Positions 45,418 through 53,817 of a stretch of DNA of 64,000 bases are shown here, piece after piece. The stretch comes from Sinorhizobium psoraleae (GTDB lineage Bacteria > Pseudomonadota > Alphaproteobacteria > Rhizobiales > Rhizobiaceae), in the NCBI RefSeq assembly GCF_013283645.1, contig NZ_JABEKV010000003.1, positions 186,001-250,000 of the forward strand, written 5' to 3'. Position 1 is the stretch's first letter. Each line of letters opens with the position of its first letter. Below the pieces are notes generated by a model. The model worked only from the letters and a program-made list of their open reading frames with translations, ran no database searches and was not told the DNA's origin. Both the position numbers and the translations under genes were made by a program.

Positions 45418-46695
45418 GCCTTCGATCAGGGGGCGGAGGAGATCCGCCGCCGACATCGCCGAGGCGTGCTCCTCGAGCACGGCCTTGAGGCTTACTTCGC
45501 GATAGTGATCGAGATTGCCGACGAAGCGGTCGAGCTTGCTGGTCGCCTCTTCCGGCGTGACCGTATCGATGTCGAGCAGGACATCGTCGACGCCGACGCG
45601 CTTGGCCACTTCCTTGGTCTTGAACTCATAGGCGATTGGCAGCACTGGCGTACCGGTGCAAAGCGACATGATCATCATGTGCATGCGCGTCGCCACGACG
45701 AAATCGAGGCCTTTGGCGATTGCCATCAATTGCTCCGGCGTGTGGAACGATGCGTCGACGTTCACGTGCTCGGCGATTTCGGGCGCCAGTCCCGAGACGA
45801 TGAGGTTCGCCGTCTTCGAATCGTCGTGCGCATATTCCGGTACGCCCTGACAGGTCGAAATGAACGTGACCTTCTTGCCGTGATCGCGCACGAGCTTCGT
45901 CGCCATCTCACGGACGGAATCGATGTATCGGCCCATGCCGCCGTCGCCGCCCTTGACGTAATGCCAGTGCCGCACGGAGATGCCGACGCGGCCGCTCGGT
46001 GCGGGGCGGCCGATCATCAGCAGCGCCTTGATCCGCTCAACGTCTGCAAGCGCAAAGACGGAATCAGCGACCACATGGCACTTCGACGGATCGTCCACGA
46101 GACCGAGGATATGGTCGCGCGAACGAACGTCGCGCAGGAGGATCAGCGGACTGCGGGCAAAAATCGGCGGCAGCATCCGGAGATTGTAAGGCTTCTCGAA
46201 CGGGCCGAGCGACTGGGTGAAGAAGATCGTCCTCTTGCCAAGCATCTCGCCGAGCTTGAACTGGTTGATGCGCCGCTCGAGCGAATAGTTTTCGACGAGA
46301 TAGGTGCCGCCCGTGGTGATCACCAGATCGGCATCCTTGTAGAGCGCAAGACTCTTCCGGTCCTCGTCGCTGAAGAAGCGCCTGTCGAGATAGTTGCCGC
46401 TGCCGAGATGGCGGAGCGCGTGGAAGGCAGCCTGGTTATAGACCTGCTTCAGCGCAATTTTGACAGTGTTGTCGTCGTATTTGTACTTGAAGATCGATTC
46501 CGACGGGAGTTTCCGTAGCTCGATGTCGGGATATTGCTCTTTCGGATACAGTCGCGCCGCGACGTCCGGCTGGCTGTCGAGCACCAGCAATTCCACTTTC
46601 TCGCCGAGTATCGATTTCAGGATATGCCTGATCGCGAAAAGAATGGCCGCGTCGCCCGTGTTCAAGCAGACGGTATTTTCGACTACAACTTTCAT
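45352..46695 (-). CDS. Polysaccharide pyruvyl transferase family protein
   Basis: A 447-residue protein of the WcaK/AmsJ (PS_pyruv_trans) family. Signature regions are MKVVVENTVCLNTGDAAILF, YKDADLVITTGGTYLVENYS, RTIFFTQSLGPFEKPYNLRM and LDFVVATRMHMMIMSLCTGT with VLPIAYEFKTKEVAKRVG. Such enzymes add ketal pyruvate to sugars of exopolysaccharides such as succinoglycan or colanic acid. It lies opposite to the glycosyltransferase/flippase operon and the two coding regions overlap at their 3' ends. Confidence 0.88.
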   Translation of the reverse strand: MKVVVENTVCLNTGDAAILFAIRHILKSILGEKVELLVLDSQPDVAARLYPKEQYPDIELRKLPSESIFKYKYDDNTVKIALKQVYNQAAFHALRHLGSGNYLDRRFFSDEDRKSLALYKDADLVITTGGTYLVENYSLERRINQFKLGEMLGKRTIFFTQSLGPFEKPYNLRMLPPIFARSPLILLRDVRSRDHILGLVDDPSKCHVVADSVFALADVERIKALLMIGRPAPSGRVGISVRHWHYVKGGDGGMGRYIDSVREMATKLVRDHGKKVTFISTCQGVPEYAHDDSKTANLIVSGLAPEIAEHVNVDASFHTPEQLMAIAKGLDFVVATRMHMMIMSLCTGTPVLPIAYEFKTKEVAKRVGVDDVLLDIDTVTPEEATSKLDRFVGNLDHYREVSLKAVLEEHASAMSAADLLRPLIEGLSANGADGLRKDVEQDFARLA

Positions 46696-46897
46696 GTTCC
46701 GTCATCCCCGTGTGAAAGTCTCGCCAGACATGGGAGGGTAGTGCCGGCCGACTTGCCGCTTGCGAGAGGTATTCCGTGCCCGACGGACAACCCGCAATAG
46801 CGTTCTGTCGCGAAGTTTTGGTGAATTCATGGCCGATGGAGCGATATTTGCCGCAATGCAGCATACGATGCCCAACCCCATTCGAGGGATCCGAAAC

Positions 46898-47899
46898 GTG
46901 AGCAAGCCGAATTATCGGGACATAGCCCGCCATGCAGGAGTGGGAACAGCAACGGTCGAGCGGGTCCTGAACGGACGTGGAGGCGTCCGCCCGGCATTGG
47001 TCGAGAAGGTGGTCGTTGCCGCGCGCAGCTTAAACTACCCGCGCAAGCTTCCCGATGCCCATCGGGGATTGCTGCGCATTGAAGTGCTGATGGTTCGCCC
47101 CGAAACGACCTTTTATCGGCGGCTCTCCAAGGCGTTTGAGAGGATTGCCGCCACCCTCGATCCGCTGGTGGTGGTACACCGTAGCTTCACCGACGAGATG
47201 AAGCCGGAAGAGATTGCGCGCCGCATTCGCTCTGCTGATCCTTCATGTGCCGGTCTGATACTTGCGGTGCCCAGCAATCCGGTGATCAGTGCTGCGGTGG
47301 AAAAGGTAAATGCGCAAAGTTTGCCGGTAGTTCACGTCGTCACTCGCGCTTCCGATCGCGCTGGAGAATTCGTAGGGATTGACAACTATGCCGCCGGCCG
47401 GACCGCGGCGCTGTTTCTCTGCCGAATGGCTCGTCCGAGCGGACCGGTCGTTGCAATTTGCCATCCCATTTATCAGGTGCATCGCGATCGTATCCGCGGG
47501 TTCTCGGACTATTTTCTTGAATCTCCCGAATCCTCCATTTTCGAATGGATTGGGTTCGGTCGCGACGAGGAACGCTTTACCGCCGATCTGCTGTGGTCGG
47601 CGCTGGAGATGTATCCGGATCTTGCCGGCCTCTACAATGCCGGGGGCGCGAACTCCGCCCTGATCGAGGTGCTTCGCCGGCATCCGCACGGTCGCAATGT
47701 GTTCTTCGTTGGGCACGAACTCACCGATTACACACGCATCGCCTTGCAGGACGGCACGATGGATGTGGTGCTGGACCAGGCGCCGGAGGCTCAGGCGCGG
47801 CGTGCGCTCGATTTGATTCTACGCCGTATCGGTTTGACCGAGATCGAGCCGGACCGAGCTCCCATTCGCTTCATCACCATAACCAAGGAATCGCTTTGA
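46898..47899 (+). CDS. LacI-family transcriptional regulator of the moc-like genes
   Basis: A 333-residue sugar-responsive repressor. The N-terminal HTH is NYRDIARHAGVGTATVERVL with the hinge helix NGRGGVRPALVEKVVVAARS. The effector domain is periplasmic-binding-like (EFVGIDNYAAGRTAALFLCR, AGLYNAGGANSALIEVL). The GTG at 46898 with GAGGGAT upstream is favoured; the frame is open to 46760. Its stop overlaps a perfect palindrome before mocD, so it probably represses the downstream genes until an inositol-like inducer binds. Confidence 0.86.
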   Translation: MSKPNYRDIARHAGVGTATVERVLNGRGGVRPALVEKVVVAARSLNYPRKLPDAHRGLLRIEVLMVRPETTFYRRLSKAFERIAATLDPLVVVHRSFTDEMKPEEIARRIRSADPSCAGLILAVPSNPVISAAVEKVNAQSLPVVHVVTRASDRAGEFVGIDNYAAGRTAALFLCRMARPSGPVVAICHPIYQVHRDRIRGFSDYFLESPESSIFEWIGFGRDEERFTADLLWSALEMYPDLAGLYNAGGANSALIEVLRRHPHGRNVFFVGHELTDYTRIALQDGTMDVVLDQAPEAQARRALDLILRRIGLTEIEPDRAPIRFITITKESL

Positions 47900-47913
47900 T
47901 CTAATTAGATCAA
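47896..47913. promoter_or_regulatory. 18-bp palindrome between the LacI gene and mocD
   Basis: TTGATCTAATTAGATCAA is perfectly symmetric and overlaps the regulator's stop codon. Even-length palindromes of this size are typical of LacI-family operators. It lies about 165 bp upstream of the mocD start. Confidence 0.55.
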
Positions 47914-48078
47914 GAATGGCTTCGGCGTTCAGAGTGCCTCCTGTTAGTTTCGAGGCATGGAGGAGAGCCGAAGTTTCGAAAGGAACGACCGGATAAAGGC
48001 GCTCAAAGCGCGCGCTCTCCTCAACTCAGAAACTTGTGCGGGCGCGAGGCTCTCGCCCCGCCCGAAGGAGAGAGCGCA

Positions 48079-49113
48079 ATGGATGACCTGAGATATGGAA
48101 CGCGCAACAAGCGGGGCGACTGGGCGCCGAACCAGCCGGTTGAAACCGCGCCACTGTTCGCTTTTCCGCCCCGGCTGATGGCAATCCTGAAGTGGCTGCC
48201 GCACTACTTCTTTCCCTGGAACGTGATCTTTGCGGCATCGGCGGTGGCCTACTGGGCATGGGCGGTTCCGCCGATCGAAACGATGCAGACTTTCGCCATC
48301 GGCTGGATCGCCTGGCTTTACGCTGTCAATGCGGTTTGCGTGTTTTTCTTCTACGGCGCTTTCGAGCTCCACCTCTATGTCCTGAAGCGGCAGGAGAACC
48401 GCTTCAAGTACAACGGAAAGTTCCCGGCCGAGCAGAAGAGCAAGGCATTCTGGTTCGAGAGCCAGAACGTCGACAATATTCTACGCACGTTCCTATCGGG
48501 TGTGACCATCTGGACCGCGGTCGAGGTCGCCATGCTGTGGGCCTATGCCAACGGCTACGCGCCCTGGCTGAGCTTCACGGAAAATCCGCGGACCCTTGCT
48601 GTTGTCGCGCTGGTGGTGCCGATCATTCACGAGTTCCACTTCTTCTGCATTCACCGGCTCATCCACACGCCCCTCCTCTACAAGTGGGTGCATTCGGTCC
48701 ACCACAATTCGGTGAACCCCTCCCCCTGGTCCTCGCTGTCGATGCATCCGGTCGAGCACCTGCTTTATTTCGGGACGGCGTTCTATCACCTGATCCTCCC
48801 CTCCAACCCGATCCTCATGCTCTATCAGCTCCACTATGCGGGCTTCGGGGCGATCCCCGGCCATGTCGGCTTCGACAAGGTCGAGATCGGCGAGGACAAG
48901 CTGGTCGATAGCCATGCCTATGCTCACTACCTGCACCACAAGTATTTCGAGGTGAACTACGGCGACGCCCTGATTCCGCTCGATAAGTGGTTCGGCACCT
49001 GGCACGACGGCTCTCCGGAAGGCGAGGCCCGCATGCAGGAGCGCTATCGCAAGCGCAAGGAAAAACTCGCAGCCCGCAAGGCTCGCGTCGAAGTCGGGAG
49101 GGCCGCCCAATGA
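48079..49113 (+). CDS. mocD: MocD-like membrane di-iron hydroxylase (sterol desaturase family)
   Basis: A 344-residue membrane-bound oxygenase with about four helices and the His clusters that bind two irons: HEFHFFCIHRLIH (near residue 192), WVHSVHHNSVNP with SMHPVEHLLYFG, and HAYAHYLHHKYFEVNYG. It groups with MocD, part of the three-component system needed to use the rhizopine 3-O-methyl-scyllo-inosamine, probably by oxidative O-demethylation. It overlaps mocE by 4 bp. GGAGAG supports the ATG at 48079. The natural substrate here is an inference from the gene set. Confidence 0.82.
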   Translation: MDDLRYGTRNKRGDWAPNQPVETAPLFAFPPRLMAILKWLPHYFFPWNVIFAASAVAYWAWAVPPIETMQTFAIGWIAWLYAVNAVCVFFFYGAFELHLYVLKRQENRFKYNGKFPAEQKSKAFWFESQNVDNILRTFLSGVTIWTAVEVAMLWAYANGYAPWLSFTENPRTLAVVALVVPIIHEFHFFCIHRLIHTPLLYKWVHSVHHNSVNPSPWSSLSMHPVEHLLYFGTAFYHLILPSNPILMLYQLHYAGFGAIPGHVGFDKVEIGEDKLVDSHAYAHYLHHKYFEVNYGDALIPLDKWFGTWHDGSPEGEARMQERYRKRKEKLAARKARVEVGRAAQ

Positions 49114-49421
49114 GCTGGATCTCAGCCTGCAAGCTTGACGACATCGAACAGGAAGGGGCCATCCGCTTCGACCATGGCGGGCGGACCTACGCGATCTACC
49201 GCGGGCCAGACGACAGCGTCTACTGCACCGCCGGCCTCTGCACACACGAGGCGATCCATCTCGCCGACGGTTTAGTCATGGATTTCGAGGTGGAATGTCC
49301 GAAGCACTCCGGCGCCTTCGACTATCGCACCGGCGAAGCGGTCAGGCTTCCCGCCTGCGAGAACCTGAAAACCTATCCGGCCGAGGTGATCGATGGAGAA
49401 GTTCGCGTAGCCCTCGGCTAG
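49110..49421 (+). CDS. mocE: MocE-like Rieske ferredoxin
   Basis: A 103-residue small Rieske [2Fe-2S] protein that would carry electrons to MocD. Both ligand pairs are present: Cys-x-His in AGLCTHEAIHLADGL and Cys-x2-His in EVECPKHSGAFDYRTGEAVR. The length is right for a stand-alone ferredoxin. The start overlaps the mocD stop by 4 bp. Its expected reductase, MocF, lies 1.3 kb downstream after the binding-protein gene. Confidence 0.9.
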   Translation: MSWISACKLDDIEQEGAIRFDHGGRTYAIYRGPDDSVYCTAGLCTHEAIHLADGLVMDFEVECPKHSGAFDYRTGEAVRLPACENLKTYPAEVIDGEVRVALG

Positions 49422-49429
49422 AAGCATCC

Positions 49430-49530
49430 CGCTTTCAAGTAGAATTACCGAAAGCGGATAAGATCCTGTTGAATCAAAGGGTTGGAGCTTCATTCGGGCG
49501 TTCATTCGAACGCGCGGCGCTTTAAAGCTG
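49430..49530. repeat. Degenerate intergenic mosaic element
   Basis: CCGCTTTCAAGTAGAATTAC with CGAAAGCGG, and GCGTTCATTCGAACGC next to CGCGGCGCTTTAAAGC, form two imperfect inverted repeats. The GCGCGGCGCT part recalls RIME1 but the remainder differs; it may be another rhizobial intergenic repeat class. Confidence 0.4.
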
Positions 49531-49602
49531 CGCGACATTAGCTGGGCCCGGTGGGCCTCCGGGATGCAACTGGGTGGTCCGGCACCCCGAAGGGAGGATG
49601 AC

Positions 49603-50547
49603 ATGAAATCGAATTTTGCGGTGGCCGTTCTGGCTGCCTTGATGGCGGGTACCGCATCGGCCGAGACGATCGGCGTTTCGATGCAGAGCTTCGACAACAA
49701 CTTCCAGACCCTGCTGCGCCAGGGGCTCGATGCAAGGGCGTCCGAGGTGGATGGGGTCACTCTGCAGATCGAGGATGCGCAGGCCGACATCTCCAAACAG
49801 ATCAATCAGGTGAACAACTTCATCGCCGCGGGGGTGGATGCGATCATCATGACACTGACCGATACCTCCGCCGCCCCCGGCATCAGCGAGGCGGCCCGCA
49901 AGGCAGGAATTCCCCTCGTCTACGTCAATCTCGAACCGGAAAACATCGATCAGCTGCCAGAAAGCCAAGCCTATGTCGGTTCGAAGGAAATCGATTCCGG
50001 AAGGCTCGGTGCCGAGGCGGCCTGTGAGTTGCTGAAGCAAAAAGGAAAGGCAAGCGATGCACAGGCCTACATATTGATGGGCGACCTGGCCCACCAGGCC
50101 TCGCGTGACCGTACGTCGTCGGTCAAGGAAACGCTGGCGGCAGGTGATTGCAAGGGCGTGACCATCGCCGACGAGCAGTCCGCCGCCTGGACGCGCACCA
50201 ACGCTATGGATCTGACCACGAACTGGGTCACCGCCGGACAGCCGATCGACGTGATCTTTGCCAACAACGACGAGATGGCGATCGGCGCGATCCAGGCGCT
50301 CAAGGCCGCGGGCCTGTCGATGGACGATGTGATCGTCGTCGGCATCGATGCGACACAGGATGGCCTTGCCGCCATGGCCGCCGGTGATCTCGACGTGACG
50401 GTGTTCCAGAATGCCAAGGGACAGTCGGCGAGCGCCGTGGACGCAGCCGTCGCGCTGGCTCGCGGCAAGAGCGTCGACAAGGAGGTCTGGGTGCCCTTCG
50501 AGCTGGTCACGCCCAGGAACATGGCCGAATACGCCAAACAGAACTGA
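49603..50547 (+). CDS. mocB: MocB-like periplasmic sugar/rhizopine-binding protein
   Basis: A 314-residue periplasmic binding protein with a signal peptide (residues 1-20, FAVAVLAALMAGTASA, cut before ETIG). The mature part is a ribose/inositol-type binding fold: TIGVSMQSFDNNFQTLLRQG, IDVIFANNDEMAIGAIQALK and VVGIDATQDGLAAMAAGDLD. GGGAGG precedes the ATG at 49603. No ABC permease or ATPase gene is adjacent, so the protein must work with an importer encoded elsewhere, or be a sensor. The gene order mocD-mocE-mocB-mocF supports a rhizopine-type ligand. Confidence 0.8.
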   Translation: MKSNFAVAVLAALMAGTASAETIGVSMQSFDNNFQTLLRQGLDARASEVDGVTLQIEDAQADISKQINQVNNFIAAGVDAIIMTLTDTSAAPGISEAARKAGIPLVYVNLEPENIDQLPESQAYVGSKEIDSGRLGAEAACELLKQKGKASDAQAYILMGDLAHQASRDRTSSVKETLAAGDCKGVTIADEQSAAWTRTNAMDLTTNWVTAGQPIDVIFANNDEMAIGAIQALKAAGLSMDDVIVVGIDATQDGLAAMAAGDLDVTVFQNAKGQSASAVDAAVALARGKSVDKEVWVPFELVTPRNMAEYAKQN

Positions 50548-50552
50548 TCCCC

Positions 50553-50660
50553 CTACAGCGCCGCGCGTCTTATCAGACGCGCAAAGGTCGCTGTAGCACT
50601 TTGAATTGCTGCATATCTTTGTCCTTAAATCGAGCTCGATTTAAGGAGACATGCAGTAGC
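50553..50660 (+). repeat. RIME1-like intergenic mosaic element, complete copy
   Basis: A 108-bp element with two large palindromes. The first runs from CTACAGC (50553) to GCTGTAG (50596) with inner GCGTCT/AGACGC arms. The second is a perfect 24-bp palindrome at 50623-50646 with CCTTAAATC/GATTTAAGG arms. Size and layout fit RIME1. It sits between mocB and mocF and could form strong hairpins in the mRNA. Confidence 0.8.
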
Positions 50661-50707
50661 CGGCGCTCCCCTCTGGTTGCGCCGGTCTTCTCACGATTGG
50701 AGAGCAC

Positions 50708-51913
50708 ATGGACAGTATCGTCATCATCGGTGCCGGGGAATGCGGCACCCGAGCAGCATTCGCCCTGCGCGAAGCGGGCTATTCCGGATCCGTCACGCTG
50801 GTCGGAGCCGAGCCCCACCTGCCCTACGAACGGCCACCGCTATCGAAGCCCATGAACGGCGCGGTTCAGATGAAGCTGACCTGCGCGACAGAAGCGCTGG
50901 AGGCGGCCGGCATCGACTACCTTCCCGGATTGTCGGCCTCGAAGCTCGATGCCGACGCCGGAACCGTGACCTTAAGCGACGGGCGGGTATTGAGCTATGA
51001 AAAGCTGCTTCTCGCCACCGGCGCACGTCCGAGGCGGCTCACCTGCGCGGGTGCAGAGCGCGCGCTCGACTTCCGTACCCATGCCGATGCCGAGGCGATG
51101 TTCTCCAGTGTTGCGGCAGGCCAAAGCGTTGCTGTTGTCGGCGGTGGCTTGATCGGCATGGAACTTGCCTCGGTGCTTCGAGCAAAAGGTGTCGCGGTCA
51201 CAGTGATCGAAGCCGCACCGAAACCTCTCGGCCGCGCCGTCCCTCCGCGCTTTGCCGAAAAGCTGCATGCGAGACACGTTGCCGAAGGTGTGCGCTTCCA
51301 TCTGGAGCGCGGCGTTGTGGCAATCAGCGACGAGGGAGTGACCCTGACCGATGGCAGCATGGTGCCCGCTGATCTCGTCGTCAGCGCCATCGGCGTCTTG
51401 CCGGAAACTACTCTGGCCGAAGCGGCCGGACTTGCCACGTGCAACGGAATTCTGACGGATACCTGCCTTCGCACCAGTGCACCAAACGTTTTCGCGGCAG
51501 GCGATTGCGCGGCAGTGGCGCAACCCGGCGGCCGGCCTGTTCGGTCCGAGAGCTGGCGCAACGCACGCAGCCAGGCCGAAACCGCGGCGCGGAACATGGC
51601 CGGCGCAGCCGAGACCTTCACCGCCATCCACTGGTTCTGGTCCGATCAGTACGATCTTGGCCTGCAGGTAGTGGGGCTGCCGCAGCCGGCGCATCAGCGC
51701 GTCTTGCGCTCAACCGCAGGGGGTGAACTCGAATTCTATCTGGACGATGGACGCCTCGTGGCTGCGGCGGGTCTCGGCCTCGGCAATAGCCTGGCGAAGG
51801 ACATCAAACTGGCTGAGATGCTGATTGCCGCCAACATCAGCCCCGACCCCGCGGCATTGGCCGACCCCGGCTTGAACCTCAAGACGCTTCTGAAAAGCGC
51901 GCGGGCCGCCTAA
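50708..51913 (+). CDS. mocF: MocF-like FAD-dependent ferredoxin reductase
   Basis: A 401-residue NADH:ferredoxin reductase of the rhodocoxin/putidaredoxin reductase type. The FAD motif is SIVIIGAGECGTRAAFAL, the active-site stretch is HLPYERPPLSKPM, the NAD motif is VAVVGGGLIGMELASVLRAK and the second FAD motif is NVFAAGDCAAVAQPGGRPVR with WFWSDQYDLGLQVVG. It would pass electrons from NADH to the Rieske protein MocE and thus to MocD. Its stop overlaps the next start (TAATG). Confidence 0.88.
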   Translation: MDSIVIIGAGECGTRAAFALREAGYSGSVTLVGAEPHLPYERPPLSKPMNGAVQMKLTCATEALEAAGIDYLPGLSASKLDADAGTVTLSDGRVLSYEKLLLATGARPRRLTCAGAERALDFRTHADAEAMFSSVAAGQSVAVVGGGLIGMELASVLRAKGVAVTVIEAAPKPLGRAVPPRFAEKLHARHVAEGVRFHLERGVVAISDEGVTLTDGSMVPADLVVSAIGVLPETTLAEAAGLATCNGILTDTCLRTSAPNVFAAGDCAAVAQPGGRPVRSESWRNARSQAETAARNMAGAAETFTAIHWFWSDQYDLGLQVVGLPQPAHQRVLRSTAGGELEFYLDDGRLVAAAGLGLGNSLAKDIKLAEMLIAANISPDPAALADPGLNLKTLLKSARAA

Positions 51914-52758
51914 TGCAGGAGCTGCTTGTCTTCCAGTCGCTCTGGGCGATGGAGCGCCGGCACACGGACGGCCACGAGCGCAGCCCCGACGAGAACATCG
52001 CCATGATCCTGGAAGCGGGATTCGATGGTATCAGCGCGCACTACACGAACCGCCAGGATGTTCTCCGCCTGAACGAAACCATCCGGGGCACCGGCTTGAA
52101 GGTCGAAGGGGTCTGCTTTCCTCGCAGCGTCGAGGACTTGCGCCTGCCGCTGGAACTTGCCGCGGAATTTCCTGTCAGCCATATCAATCTGCAGCCCGAT
52201 GTCCGTCCACGCCGGATCGAGGATTGCCTGCCGCTTCTCGATGGATGGATGCGGCTTGCCGAGGCCGCAGGCGTTCCCGTGTTCATCGAAACACATCGCG
52301 ACCGAATGACCACGGACCTGTTCTTCACGCTGGATTTGCTGGAGCACCGTCCCGGACTGCCGCTGCTGGCCGACCTCTCGCATTTTCTGGTCGGCCGCGA
52401 GTTCGCCTTTCCGGTCGATGAGGAAAACCACACCATGATCCGCCGCGTGATGGGCAACGCCTGGGCCTTTCACGGCCGTGTCGCTTCGCGCGAGCAGGTG
52501 CAGATCGAGATCTCTTTTCCGCACCATCGACCCTGGGTCGAACTCTTTCTCGAGTGGTGGAAGTACGGCTTCCGCAACTGGCGATCACGCGCCGCCGATG
52601 ATGCGGAGCTCATCTTCACCTGCGAGTTGGGTCCCAAACCCTATGCGATCACGGGGCGAGACGGCAACGACTCGACCGACCGATGGGCCGAGGCTCTGCT
52701 GCTTCGGCAGATGGTACGCGAGCTGTGGACCGCCACTGCCGAACAGCAGAGGCCATAA
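51913..52758 (+). CDS. Sugar phosphate isomerase/epimerase-like TIM barrel protein
   Basis: A 281-residue xylose-isomerase-like TIM barrel (AP endonuclease 2 superfamily). Visible segments are MILEAGFDGISAHYTNRQDV, KVEGVCFPRSVEDL, AAGVPVFIETHRDRMTTDLF and LPLLADLSHFLVGREFAFPV, with likely metal ligands Glu, Asp, His. The C-terminal ELIFTCELGPKPYAITGRDG continues the fold. Coupled to mocF, it may play a MocC-like part in catabolising the sugar or inositol skeleton. The exact reaction is unknown. The adhC stub starts at its stop codon. Confidence 0.8.
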   Translation: MQELLVFQSLWAMERRHTDGHERSPDENIAMILEAGFDGISAHYTNRQDVLRLNETIRGTGLKVEGVCFPRSVEDLRLPLELAAEFPVSHINLQPDVRPRRIEDCLPLLDGWMRLAEAAGVPVFIETHRDRMTTDLFFTLDLLEHRPGLPLLADLSHFLVGREFAFPVDEENHTMIRRVMGNAWAFHGRVASREQVQIEISFPHHRPWVELFLEWWKYGFRNWRSRAADDAELIFTCELGPKPYAITGRDGNDSTDRWAEALLLRQMVRELWTATAEQQRP

Positions 52759-52820
52759 TGAAATCACGCGCAGCTGTTGCATTCGCACGCGGCGAGCCGC
52801 TGGAATTGTCGCGCGCTGCG
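52758..52820 (+). pseudogene. adhC: Stub of S-(hydroxymethyl)glutathione dehydrogenase
   Basis: The frame begins MKSRAAVAFARGEPLELSR, the typical first residues of class III alcohol dehydrogenases that detoxify formaldehyde with glutathione. Homology then ends and unrelated residues follow up to 52916. The ATG overlaps the stop of the TIM barrel gene, so the intact gene was once the last member of this operon. Oxidative O-demethylation by MocDEF would release formaldehyde, which explains such a partner. Confidence 0.6.
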
Positions 52821-52875
52821 ATACTTGCGGCTCGTCAGCCGAGTCTCGGCGCTCTCCGTCGGAGTGTTTTGACAA

Positions 52876-53631
52876 TTACTGCACCAGCGGCCGCAGTGCC
52901 CCTTGCGTCTCCTTGAGCAGGGGCAGGTAGCGCTCCGCGAGTTCGGAGGCTGCGACATGGGCGGCTGGAGCACCGATATTGAGCGCGGCAACCACCTGCC
53001 CGCGGGCGTTCATCAACGGCACCGCGATCGAGCAAAGCCCAAGCTCAAGCTCCTGGTCGATCACCGCATAGCCCTGCTCGCGGACCTGGCGCAGTTCCTT
53101 GATCAACTCTTCCGGGTCGGTCTTCGTCAGCGGCGTATTCGCCCTGAGCTCGGTGCGTTTCAGGATTTCGCGCGCTTCTGCTTCAGGAAGTGCGGCGAGC
53201 AGGACACGGCCCATCGAGGCGCAATAGGCGGGAAGGCGCGATCCCGGCATCAGGTTGATCGACATGACCCGCCGCTGCGAGGCGCGCGCCACATAGACGA
53301 CCTCCGTGCCGTCGAGCACCGACGCCGAGGCGCTCTGGCCGGCCTTTTCCGACAGCTGGTCGAGATAGGGCTGGACGAGCGCCGGCAAAGGTGTCGCCGA
53401 CAGATAGGCGTGGCCGAGCCGCAGGATTTTCGGCGTCAGCGTGAAGAACTTGCCGTCGTAGTCGGCATAACCGAGCTCGGAAAGCGTGAGCAGGGAGCGC
53501 CGCACCGTGGCACGGTCAAGTTCGGTGATCTTCGCAGCCTCGGCAATCGTCAGGCGCGGCTGCGCCTCCCCGAAGGCCTCGATGACTTTTAGGCCCCGCG
53601 CGAAGCCACTGACGAAATCCGTTTCCCGCAT
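52876..53631 (-). CDS. pcaR: IclR-family regulator PcaR of the beta-ketoadipate genes
   Basis: A 251-residue IclR-type protein that would activate pcaIJF with 3-oxoadipate as inducer. The wHTH spans residues 6-65 (FVSGFARGLKVIEAFGEAQP, ITELDRATVRRSLLTLSELG). The effector domain contains ASASVLDGTEVVYVARASQR, MPGSRLPAYCASMGRVLLAA and YAVIDQELELGLCSIAVPLM, as in PcaR/PobR. It is divergent from pcaI with 186 bp between the starts, and a long inverted repeat lies just upstream of it. Confidence 0.92.
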   Translation of the reverse strand: MRETDFVSGFARGLKVIEAFGEAQPRLTIAEAAKITELDRATVRRSLLTLSELGYADYDGKFFTLTPKILRLGHAYLSATPLPALVQPYLDQLSEKAGQSASASVLDGTEVVYVARASQRRVMSINLMPGSRLPAYCASMGRVLLAALPEAEAREILKRTELRANTPLTKTDPEELIKELRQVREQGYAVIDQELELGLCSIAVPLMNARGQVVAALNIGAPAAHVAASELAERYLPLLKETQGALRPLVQ

Positions 53632-53660
53632 GATTCACTCACCTCGATTATTCGGTCGAA

Positions 53661-53699
53661 TTTGTGCGATATATGAACAAATGTCAAATATCGCACAAA
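53661..53699. promoter_or_regulatory. PcaR-type operator: 12-bp inverted repeat
   Basis: TTTGTGCGATAT (53661-53672) and ATATCGCACAAA (53688-53699) are perfect inverted arms around 15 bases, 29 bp before the pcaR start and in the pcaR-pcaI divergent space. IclR-type regulators commonly use such sites. It would control pcaIJF and pcaR itself. Confidence 0.7.
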
Positions 53700-53817
53700 A
53701 TGTTTGACGAGTGGCTGAAACGAGCGCTTATTTTCCGCCATCGCCGATGACGAAAGCCAGCCGGGACCGCGGGTCCCCTGCTCGGAAATTCGGCAACATC
53801 AATGGAGGAGGGCCAGG

